Positions 9,233-17,438 of a stretch of DNA of 64,000 bases are shown here, piece after piece. A program made the translations under genes and the position numbers. The DNA is taken from the NCBI GenBank assembly GCA_007751475.1, contig CP036434.1:5027524-5091523 (forward strand). The letters run 5' to 3'. Each line of letters starts with the position of its first letter. The first letter of the stretch is position 1. Origin of the DNA: Saltatorellus ferox. Lineage in GTDB: Bacteria > Planctomycetota > UBA1135 > GCA-002686595. The notes below the pieces were generated by a model, which made no database searches, was not told the DNA's origin, and saw nothing but the letters and a program-made list of their open reading frames with translations.

Positions 9233-9293
9233 AGTTTCCCGGATACCGACACTACCGTGTCCGGGAAACTCCGCTTTTTGTATCCGGGAAACT
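9233..9293. repeat. Three-arm inverted repeat upstream of the winged-helix gene
   Basis: Three 14-base arms: AGTTTCCCGGATAC at 9233-9246, GTGTCCGGGAAACT at 9257-9270 and GTATCCGGGAAACT at 9280-9293. Arm 1 is the exact reverse complement of arm 3 and differs from arm 2 by one base, so arm 1 could pair with either. The arm1:arm2 hairpin is followed by CCGCTTTTT, which looks like an intrinsic terminator on the plus strand. It lies between divergent genes, 54 bp before the start at 9347. It may be an operator, a terminator/leader structure or a mobile repeat. Confidence 0.75.
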
Positions 9294-9346
9294 CATCGAC
9301 CAGCAGAAGTAGTGACTTCACAGTGAGTTCCAGGCATGATCTTGCC

Positions 9347-10579
9347 ATGTCCTCCCAGCCCACCACGCCCGCCAACCTGGAACTCACTCTGCGCGACCTC
9401 TCCGAGCGGCTAGGGGTGCAACTGGGGCGGGTGGTCGATGCCGCTGGAGGCGCTGACCTCGGCCCCCAGCGCCTGGCGGAGGCGATCGGCGTCGACAAGG
9501 TGCTCGCGAGTCGCGTGCTGAAGGCCCTGCGCCGGGAAGACTCGATCGCGCGTCTCCACCACCTGCCGGGACCCGACCCGCTCCGCCGCTTCGTGCGCGC
9601 CAGCCGCCGGCGCCTCGAACTGGAGGATTCCCTCGCGCAGCCAGCCCTCGATGTCATCGAGGAATTTCGAAGTCTCCTGGCCACGGAATGGGGCGATCGC
9701 TCCGCGCTCACGAGCCTGCTTGCCGCCTGGTCCCCCGAGGTGCGCGAGGAGTTCGAGCTTCGGCGCAAGCAGGCGGCCTGGCGGGCGATGAGCGAGTTGC
9801 TCGGCTCCACGGCGGATCTGGATCTGTCGGCGGTGATCCTGAAGCCGGCGACGGATCCCACGAGGCTGGACGTCACCTGGGTTCTTGGGCTCCTCGGACT
9901 TCGACGACTTCGCCCCGGAGTCCCGGTCAAGGCGACGACGCGGAGGATCGTGCCCGAGAACGTCGCTCGCCGCCCCATGGGCCTGAACGGCAAGCCGCTG
10001 GCTGGCCTGGCCGGCGGCCGCATGGGCGGCGAACTGGATGGGTTCTGCCAGGCGCGACCTGGCCACTTCGTGGCGCGCCGCACGGGGGATCTGCTCCAGT
10101 ACACGCTCTCCAGCGACGACTACGGGCCGGAGTCCGCCGTCGACGTACTGCTCGCTGAGGTCAACCAGGGAGAGATGCCCGCGGCCGTCAAGCGTGGCTC
10201 AGGACGACGGGGCTGGGTCTACGCGGATGCTCCGATTCCGTCGCGCAAGCTCATTCTGGACGTGATGGTCCACCGGAACGTCTACCCGGGTTCGGTGCCT
10301 GAACTCATGCTCTACGACACGTCGGTTCACGGGGTAGCGGATGTCAACGACCGAACGCGAGACGTGGATCGGCTCGACCTTGTGCAGGCGATCCGATCGC
10401 TCGGTCCGGCCGACGGGGACCTTTCCATCCGAGAGTTCACGCCCTACCCCGCCATGATGGCGCACGTCTTCGAAGGGCTGAATCAGGATGCCGCGGACTT
10501 CCAGGTGCATCGCGTCGAGATCGACTACCCGCTCCACGGCATGCAGGTGGCGGTAGCGTTCGACGCGGACGTGCATTAG
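9347..10579 (+). CDS. Winged-helix/HTH-containing protein of unknown function
   Basis: 410 residues from ATG 9347; the open frame continues far upstream but there it is antisense to other genes. Residues ~35-60 ('LGPQRLAEAIGVDKVLASRV' followed by 'LKALRREDS') have the pattern of a helix-turn-helix in a winged-helix domain, similar in layout to MarR/IclR-type N-termini. Two short motifs follow that resemble a dimer or ligand domain: 'LHHLPGPDPLRRFVRASRR' and a long C-terminal alpha/beta region with 'SRKLILDVMVHRNVYPG' and 'VHRVEIDYPLHGMQVAVAF'. No signal peptide or membrane segment is seen. It is probably a DNA-binding regulator; the three-arm repeat 54 bp upstream is a candidate own operator. 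I do not recognise the family. Confidence 0.65.
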   Translation: MSSQPTTPANLELTLRDLSERLGVQLGRVVDAAGGADLGPQRLAEAIGVDKVLASRVLKALRREDSIARLHHLPGPDPLRRFVRASRRRLELEDSLAQPALDVIEEFRSLLATEWGDRSALTSLLAAWSPEVREEFELRRKQAAWRAMSELLGSTADLDLSAVILKPATDPTRLDVTWVLGLLGLRRLRPGVPVKATTRRIVPENVARRPMGLNGKPLAGLAGGRMGGELDGFCQARPGHFVARRTGDLLQYTLSSDDYGPESAVDVLLAEVNQGEMPAAVKRGSGRRGWVYADAPIPSRKLILDVMVHRNVYPGSVPELMLYDTSVHGVADVNDRTRDVDRLDLVQAIRSLGPADGDLSIREFTPYPAMMAHVFEGLNQDAADFQVHRVEIDYPLHGMQVAVAFDADVH

Positions 10580-10597
10580 ATCGGGCCGGCGACTGGC

Positions 10598-11893
10598 TCA
10601 CGGAGTTACTCGTCCCGGCGACGGCGGTCGCATACGGCCGAGGCCCACCAGAAGCGGCAGGCCCAGGAGCGCGACCGGGGCAAGGGCCGTCAGGGGGACA
10701 GGGGTCCTTCCATCGGCCACGAGGTCGACCAGCCAGCCGACGGCCGGTGCCATGCACGCCGCGAAGAACGCCGCCATTTGCGATTCGATGCTCAGGACCG
10801 TCGCGATCTGATCCTCCGGACCCGCGAGGCCGAGGCGACCGACCTGCACCGGGCGCCAGAGGTTCTGGCCTATCGCTAGCACGATGAAGAGCGCGATCGC
10901 GGGCCAGACGAGGCCCAGCGCCAGCGCTGCGCCGAGGACGGCGAACGCGACGGCGTGCTGGAGAATCAGCGCCCGCGCGCCGCGATCGGGGTCGCCGTAG
11001 TGGCGCTCGTAGCGATGCGCCTGGCGCGAGGCGTAGCTCGAAAGCAGGAAGAGAGCCGCCGAGACGACGCCGACGATGACGCCGATCCGCTGCTCGGGCT
11101 CCCAGTCCAGCGCGAGCGGAACCGAGAGCGCGAGCGCCTGCAGCACGGGCTGGAGGTAGTCCTTCGCGACCTTGTAGCCGCTGCGGACCGCGACGCCGCT
11201 GATGAGCAGCGTTCGCAGGCTCCCCTGGCGCACGACCGAGCGGATCGTGGCCATGAGCTGGCGGTAGGTGCCACCGATCATCTGGCCCTTGGCGGGGCGC
11301 GCGCCGTCGAGCTCGTTCGGGTAGGTCGCGAGATTGATGAGGTTCAGCGTCGCGACGAAGGAGCTCGCCAGGAACATGGAACGGTAGCCCGTGCCGGCGA
11401 GCAGCAGGCCGCCGCCCGCGAGCGCCGAGATCGCCGAGCCGAACTGCGACCAGGAGCGGGTGTAGCCATAGATCCGTGTGCGCTCGTCGAGCCGGCCCTG
11501 CTGGCGAAGCCACGCGAGGATCATCGCCTTGTGGGTGCCGCTCCGGAACGCGTCTCCGAAGCCGTACGCGACCATCGCAAGCCCGAGCAGCCAGACGTTC
11601 GAGGAAAGACCGAGCAGGAGGCCCGACGCGATGTACCCCACCATGCTCGCGACCATGCAGCGCTTGCGGCCGAGCGCATCGGCGAGCGCGCCCGATGGGA
11701 CCTCCAGCACGAGTACGGTGACCTCACGGATCGCCACCAGCGTACCGATCGCAAGGAAGTCGAGCCCGCGCTCGCGAAGCGCGAGGACGAGGAACGCGTC
11801 GAAGAAGCGGAGGTTCTTGAGGAAGCCGTAGAGGCTGAAGCGGAAGAGCATGGGAGGCCCGGCGGACCGGAGGAGGCGCAGCATCGCGGCCAT
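10598..11893 (-). CDS. Major facilitator superfamily transporter
   Basis: 431 residues with about 12 hydrophobic segments. Between TM2 and TM3 there is an MFS motif A variant, 'GALADALGRKR', and the N-half shows the typical run of hydrophobic helices ('VGYIASGLLLGLSSNVWLLG', then 'AMVAYGFGDAF'). The chosen ATG 11893 has GGTGAG six bases upstream; a TTG at 11920 is an alternative. The substrate cannot be read from the sequence. The gene is divergent from a TonB-dependent siderophore receptor and its ABC importer, so export of a siderophore, or movement of an iron-related compound, is possible but not shown. Only 19 bp separate its stop from that of the convergent gene 9347-10579. Confidence 0.85.
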   Translation of the reverse strand: MAAMLRLLRSAGPPMLFRFSLYGFLKNLRFFDAFLVLALRERGLDFLAIGTLVAIREVTVLVLEVPSGALADALGRKRCMVASMVGYIASGLLLGLSSNVWLLGLAMVAYGFGDAFRSGTHKAMILAWLRQQGRLDERTRIYGYTRSWSQFGSAISALAGGGLLLAGTGYRSMFLASSFVATLNLINLATYPNELDGARPAKGQMIGGTYRQLMATIRSVVRQGSLRTLLISGVAVRSGYKVAKDYLQPVLQALALSVPLALDWEPEQRIGVIVGVVSAALFLLSSYASRQAHRYERHYGDPDRGARALILQHAVAFAVLGAALALGLVWPAIALFIVLAIGQNLWRPVQVGRLGLAGPEDQIATVLSIESQMAAFFAACMAPAVGWLVDLVADGRTPVPLTALAPVALLGLPLLVGLGRMRPPSPGRVTP

Positions 11894-12021
11894 CGAGGAC
11901 TCACCGGCGCCGCGCGACAAGCTTGCAATGTCGCCCGAAAAACGGTGAACCGCCTTCGGCGTTCAGCGTTTCCCGCCGCGATTCTCTCTCTCCGTCCACG
12001 CGTCACTCTCACCGCGTCCGT

Positions 12022-14157
12022 ATGCCTTTGCCCTTCATCGTCTGGGCGGTTGCCGCCTCGCTGCACGTGCCCGGCTCCGCGCCGGCTGCACTGGCCTCTT
12101 CCTTGGCCTCATCCCCCACGCAGCAGGATCCGAGCCCATCCGGCGCCCCAGCCGTCGATCTCGAACCGACGGTCGTGAGGCCCAAGGAGCGAGCGGGTTA
12201 TCGGACCGACACCGCATCCGCAGGAACGCGAACCTCTGTCCCCCTGCGTGAAACACCGCTGTCCGTACAGGTCATCCCTGAAGAATTGGTCCAGGATCAG
12301 GCGGTCTGGCGCCTGAAGGACACCTACCGGAACGTCAGCGGGGTCCAGCCCAGCAAGACCGAGGGCTTCGCGCTGACCTTCGAGAATGCCTTCGTGCGCG
12401 GGTTCGAGCAGCGGCCCTATCTGGACGGCGGTCGGACCTGGGGCCTCGGCCCGGTCGACGTCGCGGGCCTGGAAAGCCTCGAGGTCCTCAAGGGCCCGGC
12501 GTCGCTGCTCTACGGCGCCCTGGAACCCGGCGGCGTGATCAACCTCGTGCCCAAGACACCGAGGTTCTCCCCCCGGCACAACATGTCTATCACGGCCGGC
12601 AGCTACGACTTCTACCGGGCGACCTTCGACACCACCGGGCCTCTTGGCAACGACGAGAACCTCGCCTACCGCATCGCCGGCGCGGTGCAGGACAGCCGCT
12701 CCTTCCGGGATACGCTCGAAGACCAATCACTGTTCCTCGCGCCGAGCTTCGAGTGGCGTCCCTCCGAGGACAGCCGACTGACCGCCTGGGTCTGGTACCA
12801 GAACCGATCCAAGCCCGTCGACGACGGCGTGGCCTTCTCCAGCGCCGGAAAGCCCATCGCCTCGATCGACACGTTCCTGGGTGATCCCGACCACAACAGC
12901 CAGAGCGTCGAGGACACGTTCCTCGGGCTGAAGTTCGAGCACGACCTCCACGACGACCTGACGTTCCGCCAGGAGATTCAGCTTCACTACTTCGACGCCG
13001 AGATGGACGCGGTCCGGCGCTTTGGCACGACCAGCTCGAGCGAGACGGTGACCCCATTCTACGACGCGAGCACGTTCGTGTCCTGGGACGGCAACCTGCG
13101 GAGCGAGCTCCTGCTCGACGCAGACCACGGGTCCTGGCGACACCATCTGCTCGCCGGCGTCCAGGCCTTCCGCCGCGACTACAAGTTCCGCCGCCGCCGC
13201 GACACGGCCTCCATCGGCGAGATCTCGATCCTGAATCCGAACTTCCCGACGCTCGACTACGTGATCAACAACGCGGGCGACTCAGCGCAGGACGTGCGCT
13301 TCGTCGGCCTGTACCTGCAGGACCAGCTGACGACGATGGACGACCGGCTCCACGTTCTCGCGGGCGCGCGGTTCGACCACTTCACCCAGAACAACCATCC
13401 GGACACCCAGCAGGACAACCTACCGAGCTGGAACCTCGGCGCTCTCTTCGACCTCACGCCGTCCGTCTCGCCGTACTTCAACGTCGCCAACTCGTTCAAC
13501 CCGACCGGTACCAACCGCATGACCTCCAGCGGTGAGCCGCTGGACCCCGAGAACGGCGTGCAGTTCGAGGTCGGGGCCAAGATGACGTTCCTGGATGGAA
13601 AGCTCGGGGTCAACGCCGCGATCTACGAGATCACGAAGAACGACGTCGCCATCGCGGATCCGAGCGACACGAACTTCAGCCTCAACGCTGGCGAGCTGCG
13701 AAGCCGCGGAGTCGAACTCGACGTCACCGGACGCGTCTCTCCCGGCCTCCAGATCATCGGAAGCTATGCCTACACGGATACGGAGGTGGTGAGGTCGGAC
13801 GCGCTGCCGGAAGGGGGCCGTTTCCGCGGCATCCCGCTCCACGGCGGAAGCCTTTGGCTGAAGTATGACGGCTTCGACGATGGAGGGCCGTTCGAGAATC
13901 TCGGGGTCGGGGCGGGCGTGTTCACGTCGAGCGAGAAGGCTGGCGACAACGACGACACCTTTTCGCTGCCGAGCTACGAGCGCGTCGACCTCGCTGCCTG
14001 GTACGACACGGAGATCCGAAACGGGGGCAACGCTCGCTTCCAGCTGAACGTCATGAATCTCTTCGACACGGAGTACTACGAGTCTTCGTTCAACGTGGCG
14101 CGGGTCCAGCCCGGTGCGCCGCTCACGGTGATGGCGAGCCTGGCTCTCACGTTCTGA
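12022..14157 (+). CDS. TonB-dependent siderophore receptor
   Basis: An outer-membrane gated channel that takes up a metal chelate with energy from TonB. The 711 residues begin at ATG 12022 with a signal peptide ('PLPFIVWAVAASLHVPG', cleavage near 25-30). The plug domain shows the siderophore-receptor pattern: 'RETPLSVQVIPEELVQDQ', 'YRNVSGVQPSK', then 'LESLEVLKGPASLLYGALEP' and 'GGVINLVPK'. The long C-terminal part alternates beta strands and ends in 'LTVMASLALTF', a typical terminal barrel strand with Phe. Length agrees with the family. The binding protein, permease and ATPase genes follow with 7 bp and then 4-bp overlaps, so all four are probably one operon. No Fur-box-like sequence is obvious in the 128 bp upstream. 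The ligand is unknown; ferric siderophore is most likely. Confidence 0.92.
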   Translation: MPLPFIVWAVAASLHVPGSAPAALASSLASSPTQQDPSPSGAPAVDLEPTVVRPKERAGYRTDTASAGTRTSVPLRETPLSVQVIPEELVQDQAVWRLKDTYRNVSGVQPSKTEGFALTFENAFVRGFEQRPYLDGGRTWGLGPVDVAGLESLEVLKGPASLLYGALEPGGVINLVPKTPRFSPRHNMSITAGSYDFYRATFDTTGPLGNDENLAYRIAGAVQDSRSFRDTLEDQSLFLAPSFEWRPSEDSRLTAWVWYQNRSKPVDDGVAFSSAGKPIASIDTFLGDPDHNSQSVEDTFLGLKFEHDLHDDLTFRQEIQLHYFDAEMDAVRRFGTTSSSETVTPFYDASTFVSWDGNLRSELLLDADHGSWRHHLLAGVQAFRRDYKFRRRRDTASIGEISILNPNFPTLDYVINNAGDSAQDVRFVGLYLQDQLTTMDDRLHVLAGARFDHFTQNNHPDTQQDNLPSWNLGALFDLTPSVSPYFNVANSFNPTGTNRMTSSGEPLDPENGVQFEVGAKMTFLDGKLGVNAAIYEITKNDVAIADPSDTNFSLNAGELRSRGVELDVTGRVSPGLQIIGSYAYTDTEVVRSDALPEGGRFRGIPLHGGSLWLKYDGFDDGGPFENLGVGAGVFTSSEKAGDNDDTFSLPSYERVDLAAWYDTEIRNGGNARFQLNVMNLFDTEYYESSFNVARVQPGAPLTVMASLALTF

Positions 14158-14164
14158 TCCGCCG

Positions 14165-15370
14165 ATGTCGCCCCTCGTTCGAGCCCTGAAGCTGGGCGGC
14201 ATCGGCGCGGTTCTCGGCGCAGCGATCCTCGCCATCGTTCTCCTGGCGCGCCTGTATGGAGGGACCGAGGTTTCGACGCGCGATCGGCGTTCGCCTGCAG
14301 CAGAAGGGAGCGCCGCCTTCGTCGTCGAGATGTCTCCGATGGGTGCGGTCGAGTTTCCCGCTGTGCCCCGGCGCTTCGTCACGCTGGATGCCCATTACAA
14401 CGACCTTGCGGTCGCGATCGGCCGCAGCGAGGGGCTCGTCGCCACGGGCTCGGCCGCGAATTTTCACGACGAGTTCTACGGTCAGCTGGAGGGTGTGGAG
14501 TCCGGCGTCGACCGCGATGCGCTCACGTTTCTCTACGGCGAGTCGGGTGGTATGTTCGACAAGGAGACGCTCTACGGCCTCGACGCCGACGTGCATCACA
14601 TCGATCCGCTTCGACTCTCCAGCGGGAAGAGCTGGACGCCGGGGGACGTCGCCGAGATCTCCCGTAACGTCGGGCCGTTCTTCGCCAACCGCTATAGCCG
14701 AACGAACGACTACCCCGGCGACGAGCCCTACGAGTTCTATCCGCTGTGGGAGCTGCTGGAGCGCGTCGCCGCCGTCCACGGCGAGGCGGGGCGGGTCCGG
14801 CGCCTCGCCGCGATCTCGAACGCCATGGTCGAGCGCATCCAGGCGCAGCTGCCGCCGGAGTCGGAGCGGCCCACCGTCGGTCTCGTGATGGTCTCCGGGA
14901 ACGGGTTCCTTCCGTTCAGCCTCTCGCGCCCGGGCTTCGGCACCGCCCAGTACCGCGCGGTCGGAGCGCGCGACGCCTTCGCGCCGATCCGAGATCAGAC
15001 GTACGCGGACGCGGGCCGCGGCACCCGCCTCGACATCGAGGCCATGCTCACCCTCGACCCTGAAGTGCTCATCGTTCCCTGGGCGATCTACTCCAGCGAG
15101 ACCTACGATCAGCTGCTCGCGCTGAGGGACGATCCGCTCGGGGCGCGCCTCACCGCGCTGGGCACGGATCGCGCCTACCCGGGCGGGTCGCCGCTCCAGG
15201 GCCCGATCTTCCACCTCTTCCAGATCGAGATGGCCGCGAAGCAGATCTATCCGGATCGCTTCGGGCCGTTCCGCGCGGACGGTGACTATCCGGAGTCGGA
15301 GCAGCTCTTCAGCCGCGCCGAGGTGAGCCGCGTCCTGCGCGGTGAGTCTGCCGCAGAGTCGCAGCGATGA
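14165..15370 (+). CDS. Membrane-anchored iron-chelate substrate-binding protein (FecB/BtuF type)
   Basis: 401 residues. It is the substrate-binding component of the ABC importer encoded by the next two genes. Residues ~8-31 are a strongly hydrophobic stretch ('GGIGAVLGAAILAIVLLARL') without a lipobox Cys or clear cleavage site, so the protein probably stays anchored in the inner membrane. The body fits the periplasmic-binding-protein fold for helical-backbone class III proteins: 'PRRFVTLDAHYNDLAVAIG', 'LVATGSA', 'GVDRDALTFLYGES', 'DIEAMLTLDPEVLIVPWAIY'. The end contains charged residues and no further membrane segment. It follows the TonB receptor by 7 bp and overlaps the permease start by 4 bp (ATGA), which implies translational coupling. 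Confidence 0.85.
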   Translation: MSPLVRALKLGGIGAVLGAAILAIVLLARLYGGTEVSTRDRRSPAAEGSAAFVVEMSPMGAVEFPAVPRRFVTLDAHYNDLAVAIGRSEGLVATGSAANFHDEFYGQLEGVESGVDRDALTFLYGESGGMFDKETLYGLDADVHHIDPLRLSSGKSWTPGDVAEISRNVGPFFANRYSRTNDYPGDEPYEFYPLWELLERVAAVHGEAGRVRRLAAISNAMVERIQAQLPPESERPTVGLVMVSGNGFLPFSLSRPGFGTAQYRAVGARDAFAPIRDQTYADAGRGTRLDIEAMLTLDPEVLIVPWAIYSSETYDQLLALRDDPLGARLTALGTDRAYPGGSPLQGPIFHLFQIEMAAKQIYPDRFGPFRADGDYPESEQLFSRAEVSRVLRGESAAESQR

Positions 15371-16467
15371 GTCGCCCTTCGTTCCCAGGGAGCGGCCGCC
15401 CCGGTCGCATGATCGTCAGTGCGCTCGTCTGCATGCTGATCGCCGCCGTGATCCAGATCGCGGCCGGCGCGTACGCCACGAGCTGGCGCGAGACCCTCGG
15501 GGCGCTGGGCGACCGCGATCTCTGGTCCCATCCGGCCACGCTACTCCGGATCGTCCTCGGAGACCCCGTGGGCGATACCCTCGGCCTTGCGCGTTCGGTG
15601 GAGATCGACACGTCCACGCTGATCGTCTGGTCGGTGCGTCTGCCGCGGATCCTGCTCGCGGTGCTCGTCGGGATCAACCTCGGGATCTCGGGCACGATCT
15701 TCCAGGGCATCACGCGCAACGAACTCGCGGGGCCGTATCTGCTCGGCGTCAGCTCCGGCGCCGGGCTCGCGATCCTGCTCGTGCTGGTGGCCTTCCCCGG
15801 CTTCGGCCCCCATCTGCCGCTCATCGCGTCCGCGGGCGGGCTCGGCGCGTTCCTCCTCGTCTACGCGATCGCCTGGCGTCACGGAACGAGTTCCATCCGC
15901 CTCGTGCTCGCGGGCGTGATCGTGGCGGCGATCGGCGGCGCGCTGCAGACCGCGCTGTTCTTGCTGATGCGCGACCTCGCCACGGTGCAGGACGCCGTCT
16001 CGTGGACGACGGGTTCCCTCACCGGAGCGGACTGGGAGCGCGTTCGCATCGCGTTGCCGTGGACGGTCGTGACGACGGTGCTGGCACTGGGCACCAGCCG
16101 CTACCTCGACGTGATGCTGCTTGGAGACGCCGCCGCCCGCTCGCTGGGCGTATCGACGGAGCGCGTCCGCTTCGGGCTGGCGGTGATCGCCGTGCTGGCC
16201 GCCTCGACCACGATCGCGGTAGCGGGCATGATCGGTTTCGTCGGATTGATCGTCCCACATATCGTGCGGACGGCCACGGGACCGACGTCGCGCCCGCTCC
16301 TGATCGGCTGCTTCTTCGTGGGTCCTGCCATCATGCTGGTGGCCGACACCGCCGCGCGCCTCGCGTTCAGTCCCCTGCAGGTCCCCGTGGGCATCGTCAC
16401 GGGCGTACTCGGTGGTGGCTATTTCCTCTACCTCATGCGGCGCGAGCAGCAGCTGATACGGCCATGA
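15367..16467 (+). CDS. FecCD-family ABC permease for iron chelates
   Basis: 366 residues with about ten hydrophobic helices, the usual form of the FecC/FecD/BtuC permeases that act as homodimers in the inner membrane. Family signatures are visible: 'RLPRILLAVLVGINLGISGT' and 'FQGITRNELAGPYLLGVSSG' near residues 90-140, and 'AGMIGFVGLIVPHIVRTATG' near 290, the cytoplasmic loop that docks the ATPase. It is a single permease gene, so the transporter likely uses two copies of this protein. The ATGA overlap with the binding-protein gene and a further ATGA overlap with the ATPase gene show a coupled operon of receptor, binding protein, permease and ATPase. Confidence 0.95.
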   Translation: MSRPSFPGSGRPGRMIVSALVCMLIAAVIQIAAGAYATSWRETLGALGDRDLWSHPATLLRIVLGDPVGDTLGLARSVEIDTSTLIVWSVRLPRILLAVLVGINLGISGTIFQGITRNELAGPYLLGVSSGAGLAILLVLVAFPGFGPHLPLIASAGGLGAFLLVYAIAWRHGTSSIRLVLAGVIVAAIGGALQTALFLLMRDLATVQDAVSWTTGSLTGADWERVRIALPWTVVTTVLALGTSRYLDVMLLGDAAARSLGVSTERVRFGLAVIAVLAASTTIAVAGMIGFVGLIVPHIVRTATGPTSRPLLIGCFFVGPAIMLVADTAARLAFSPLQVPVGIVTGVLGGGYFLYLMRREQQLIRP

Positions 16468-17297
16468 CGACGAAATGGGGCGCGAACGAGGGTCCGAAGG
16501 CCCAGCGCGGTCTGGAGGCCGAGGAGCTGATCGCAGGCTACGCGAGCCTGGCGCGGCCGGTGCTGGACGGTCTGACGCTCCGCATCCCCGCCGGGCAAAT
16601 CACCTGCCTGATCGGTCCTAACGGCAGCGGGAAGAGCACGCTGCTGAAGTCGCTGAGCCGTCAGCTCCGCCTCGCCGGCGGCCGCGTCCTGCTCGATGGC
16701 GCGGACATCGCGACCGAATCGACGCGTGACTTCGCCCGGCGCCTGGCGATCCTCTTCCAGGAGAACGCGGCGCCTGCAGGTCTGACCGTGGAGGGTCTGG
16801 TGCGCCACGGCCGCTTCCCCCACCGGGGCTTCCTGGAGCCAGCCTCACGCGAGGACGACGAGGCCATCGACCGCGCGCTCGACCTGACCGGAACGACGAC
16901 GCTCCGCGAACGCAGGGTCGAAGAGCTGAGCGGCGGCCAGCGCCAGCTCGTCTGGATCGCGATGGCGCTCGCCCAAGACACGTGCACGCTCCTCCTGGAC
17001 GAACCAACGACCTTCCTGGACCTCGGCCACCAGCTCCAGGTGATGCGAGTCGTGGAAAAACTCCAGCGCGACCACGGCATCACGATCGTGATGGTGATGC
17101 ACGACGTGAACCTGGCGGCGCGCCACGCCCACCACCTCGTGCTGCTAAAGAGCGGCAAGATCCTCGTCGAGGGCCCCCCAGAGTTCGTGATCACCCCCCC
17201 GATGATGCGAACCGCCTACGAAGTGCAGGGCCACGTACTGAAAGACGACCAAAGCAAAGCGCTGCTATTCGTACCAGACGCCCCTGCCGCCCCATGA
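16464..17297 (+). CDS. ABC transporter ATPase for iron chelates (FecE/FhuC type)
   Basis: 277 residues. It hydrolyses ATP to drive the FecCD-type permease. Walker A is 'GPNGSGKST' (51-59), the Q-loop is in 'ILFQENAAP' (~97-104), the signature is 'LSGGQ' (155-159), Walker B is 'CTLLLDEPT' (~174-182), a D-loop 'FLDLGHQ' follows, and the switch His is in 'VMHDVNLAAR' (213). The ATG at 16464 overlaps the permease stop; the open frame upstream is a shadow of that permease. The last 30 residues after 'ILVEGPPEFV' form the typical C-terminal tail of this subfamily. The gene is convergent with the secreted-protein gene at 17439; the three-arm palindrome lies between the two stops. Confidence 0.93.
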   Translation: MTTKWGANEGPKAQRGLEAEELIAGYASLARPVLDGLTLRIPAGQITCLIGPNGSGKSTLLKSLSRQLRLAGGRVLLDGADIATESTRDFARRLAILFQENAAPAGLTVEGLVRHGRFPHRGFLEPASREDDEAIDRALDLTGTTTLRERRVEELSGGQRQLVWIAMALAQDTCTLLLDEPTTFLDLGHQLQVMRVVEKLQRDHGITIVMVMHDVNLAARHAHHLVLLKSGKILVEGPPEFVITPPMMRTAYEVQGHVLKDDQSKALLFVPDAPAAP

Positions 17298-17309
17298 AAC
17301 GCAAAATCC

Positions 17310-17416
17310 CCCGCGAAGCGACACAAACGGACCAGGTGCATCCATTCCGGAATGGATGCACCTGGTCCGTTTGTGTCGGAATGGATGCACCTGGTCCGTT
17401 TGTGTCGCTTCGCGGG
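17310..17416. repeat. Three-arm palindromic element between convergent genes
   Basis: Arm 1 (17320-17348, 29 bases, starting GACACAAACGG and ending CATCCATTCC) is followed directly by its perfect reverse complement, arm 2 (17349-17377), and then by a second, identical copy of that complement, arm 3 (17378-17406). Ten more bases outside (17310-17319 CCCGCGAAGC, and 17407-17416 GCTTCGCGGG) extend the arm1:arm3 pairing to 39 bp. No loop separates the arms. It sits in the 141 bp between two convergent genes. It could act as a bidirectional transcription barrier or be a palindromic mobile repeat. The layout, one left arm and two right arms, is the same as at 9233. Confidence 0.9.
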
Positions 17417-17438
17417 AGGCGGTGGAGGGATGGTGGGG

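Noticed and set aside
7478..9346. Long plus-strand extension of the winged-helix gene and a similar minus-strand one upstream of 19046
   Set aside because: These parts are antisense, or an alternative frame, of sdaA and secreted-protein genes and show no homology; the starts at 9347 and 19046 are better.
11894..12021. Fur box or cobalamin riboswitch for the uptake operon
   Set aside because: The region has no GATAATGATAATCATTATC-like sequence and no GCCACTG-type motif of the cobalamin leader. Regulation by iron remains likely but is not visible.
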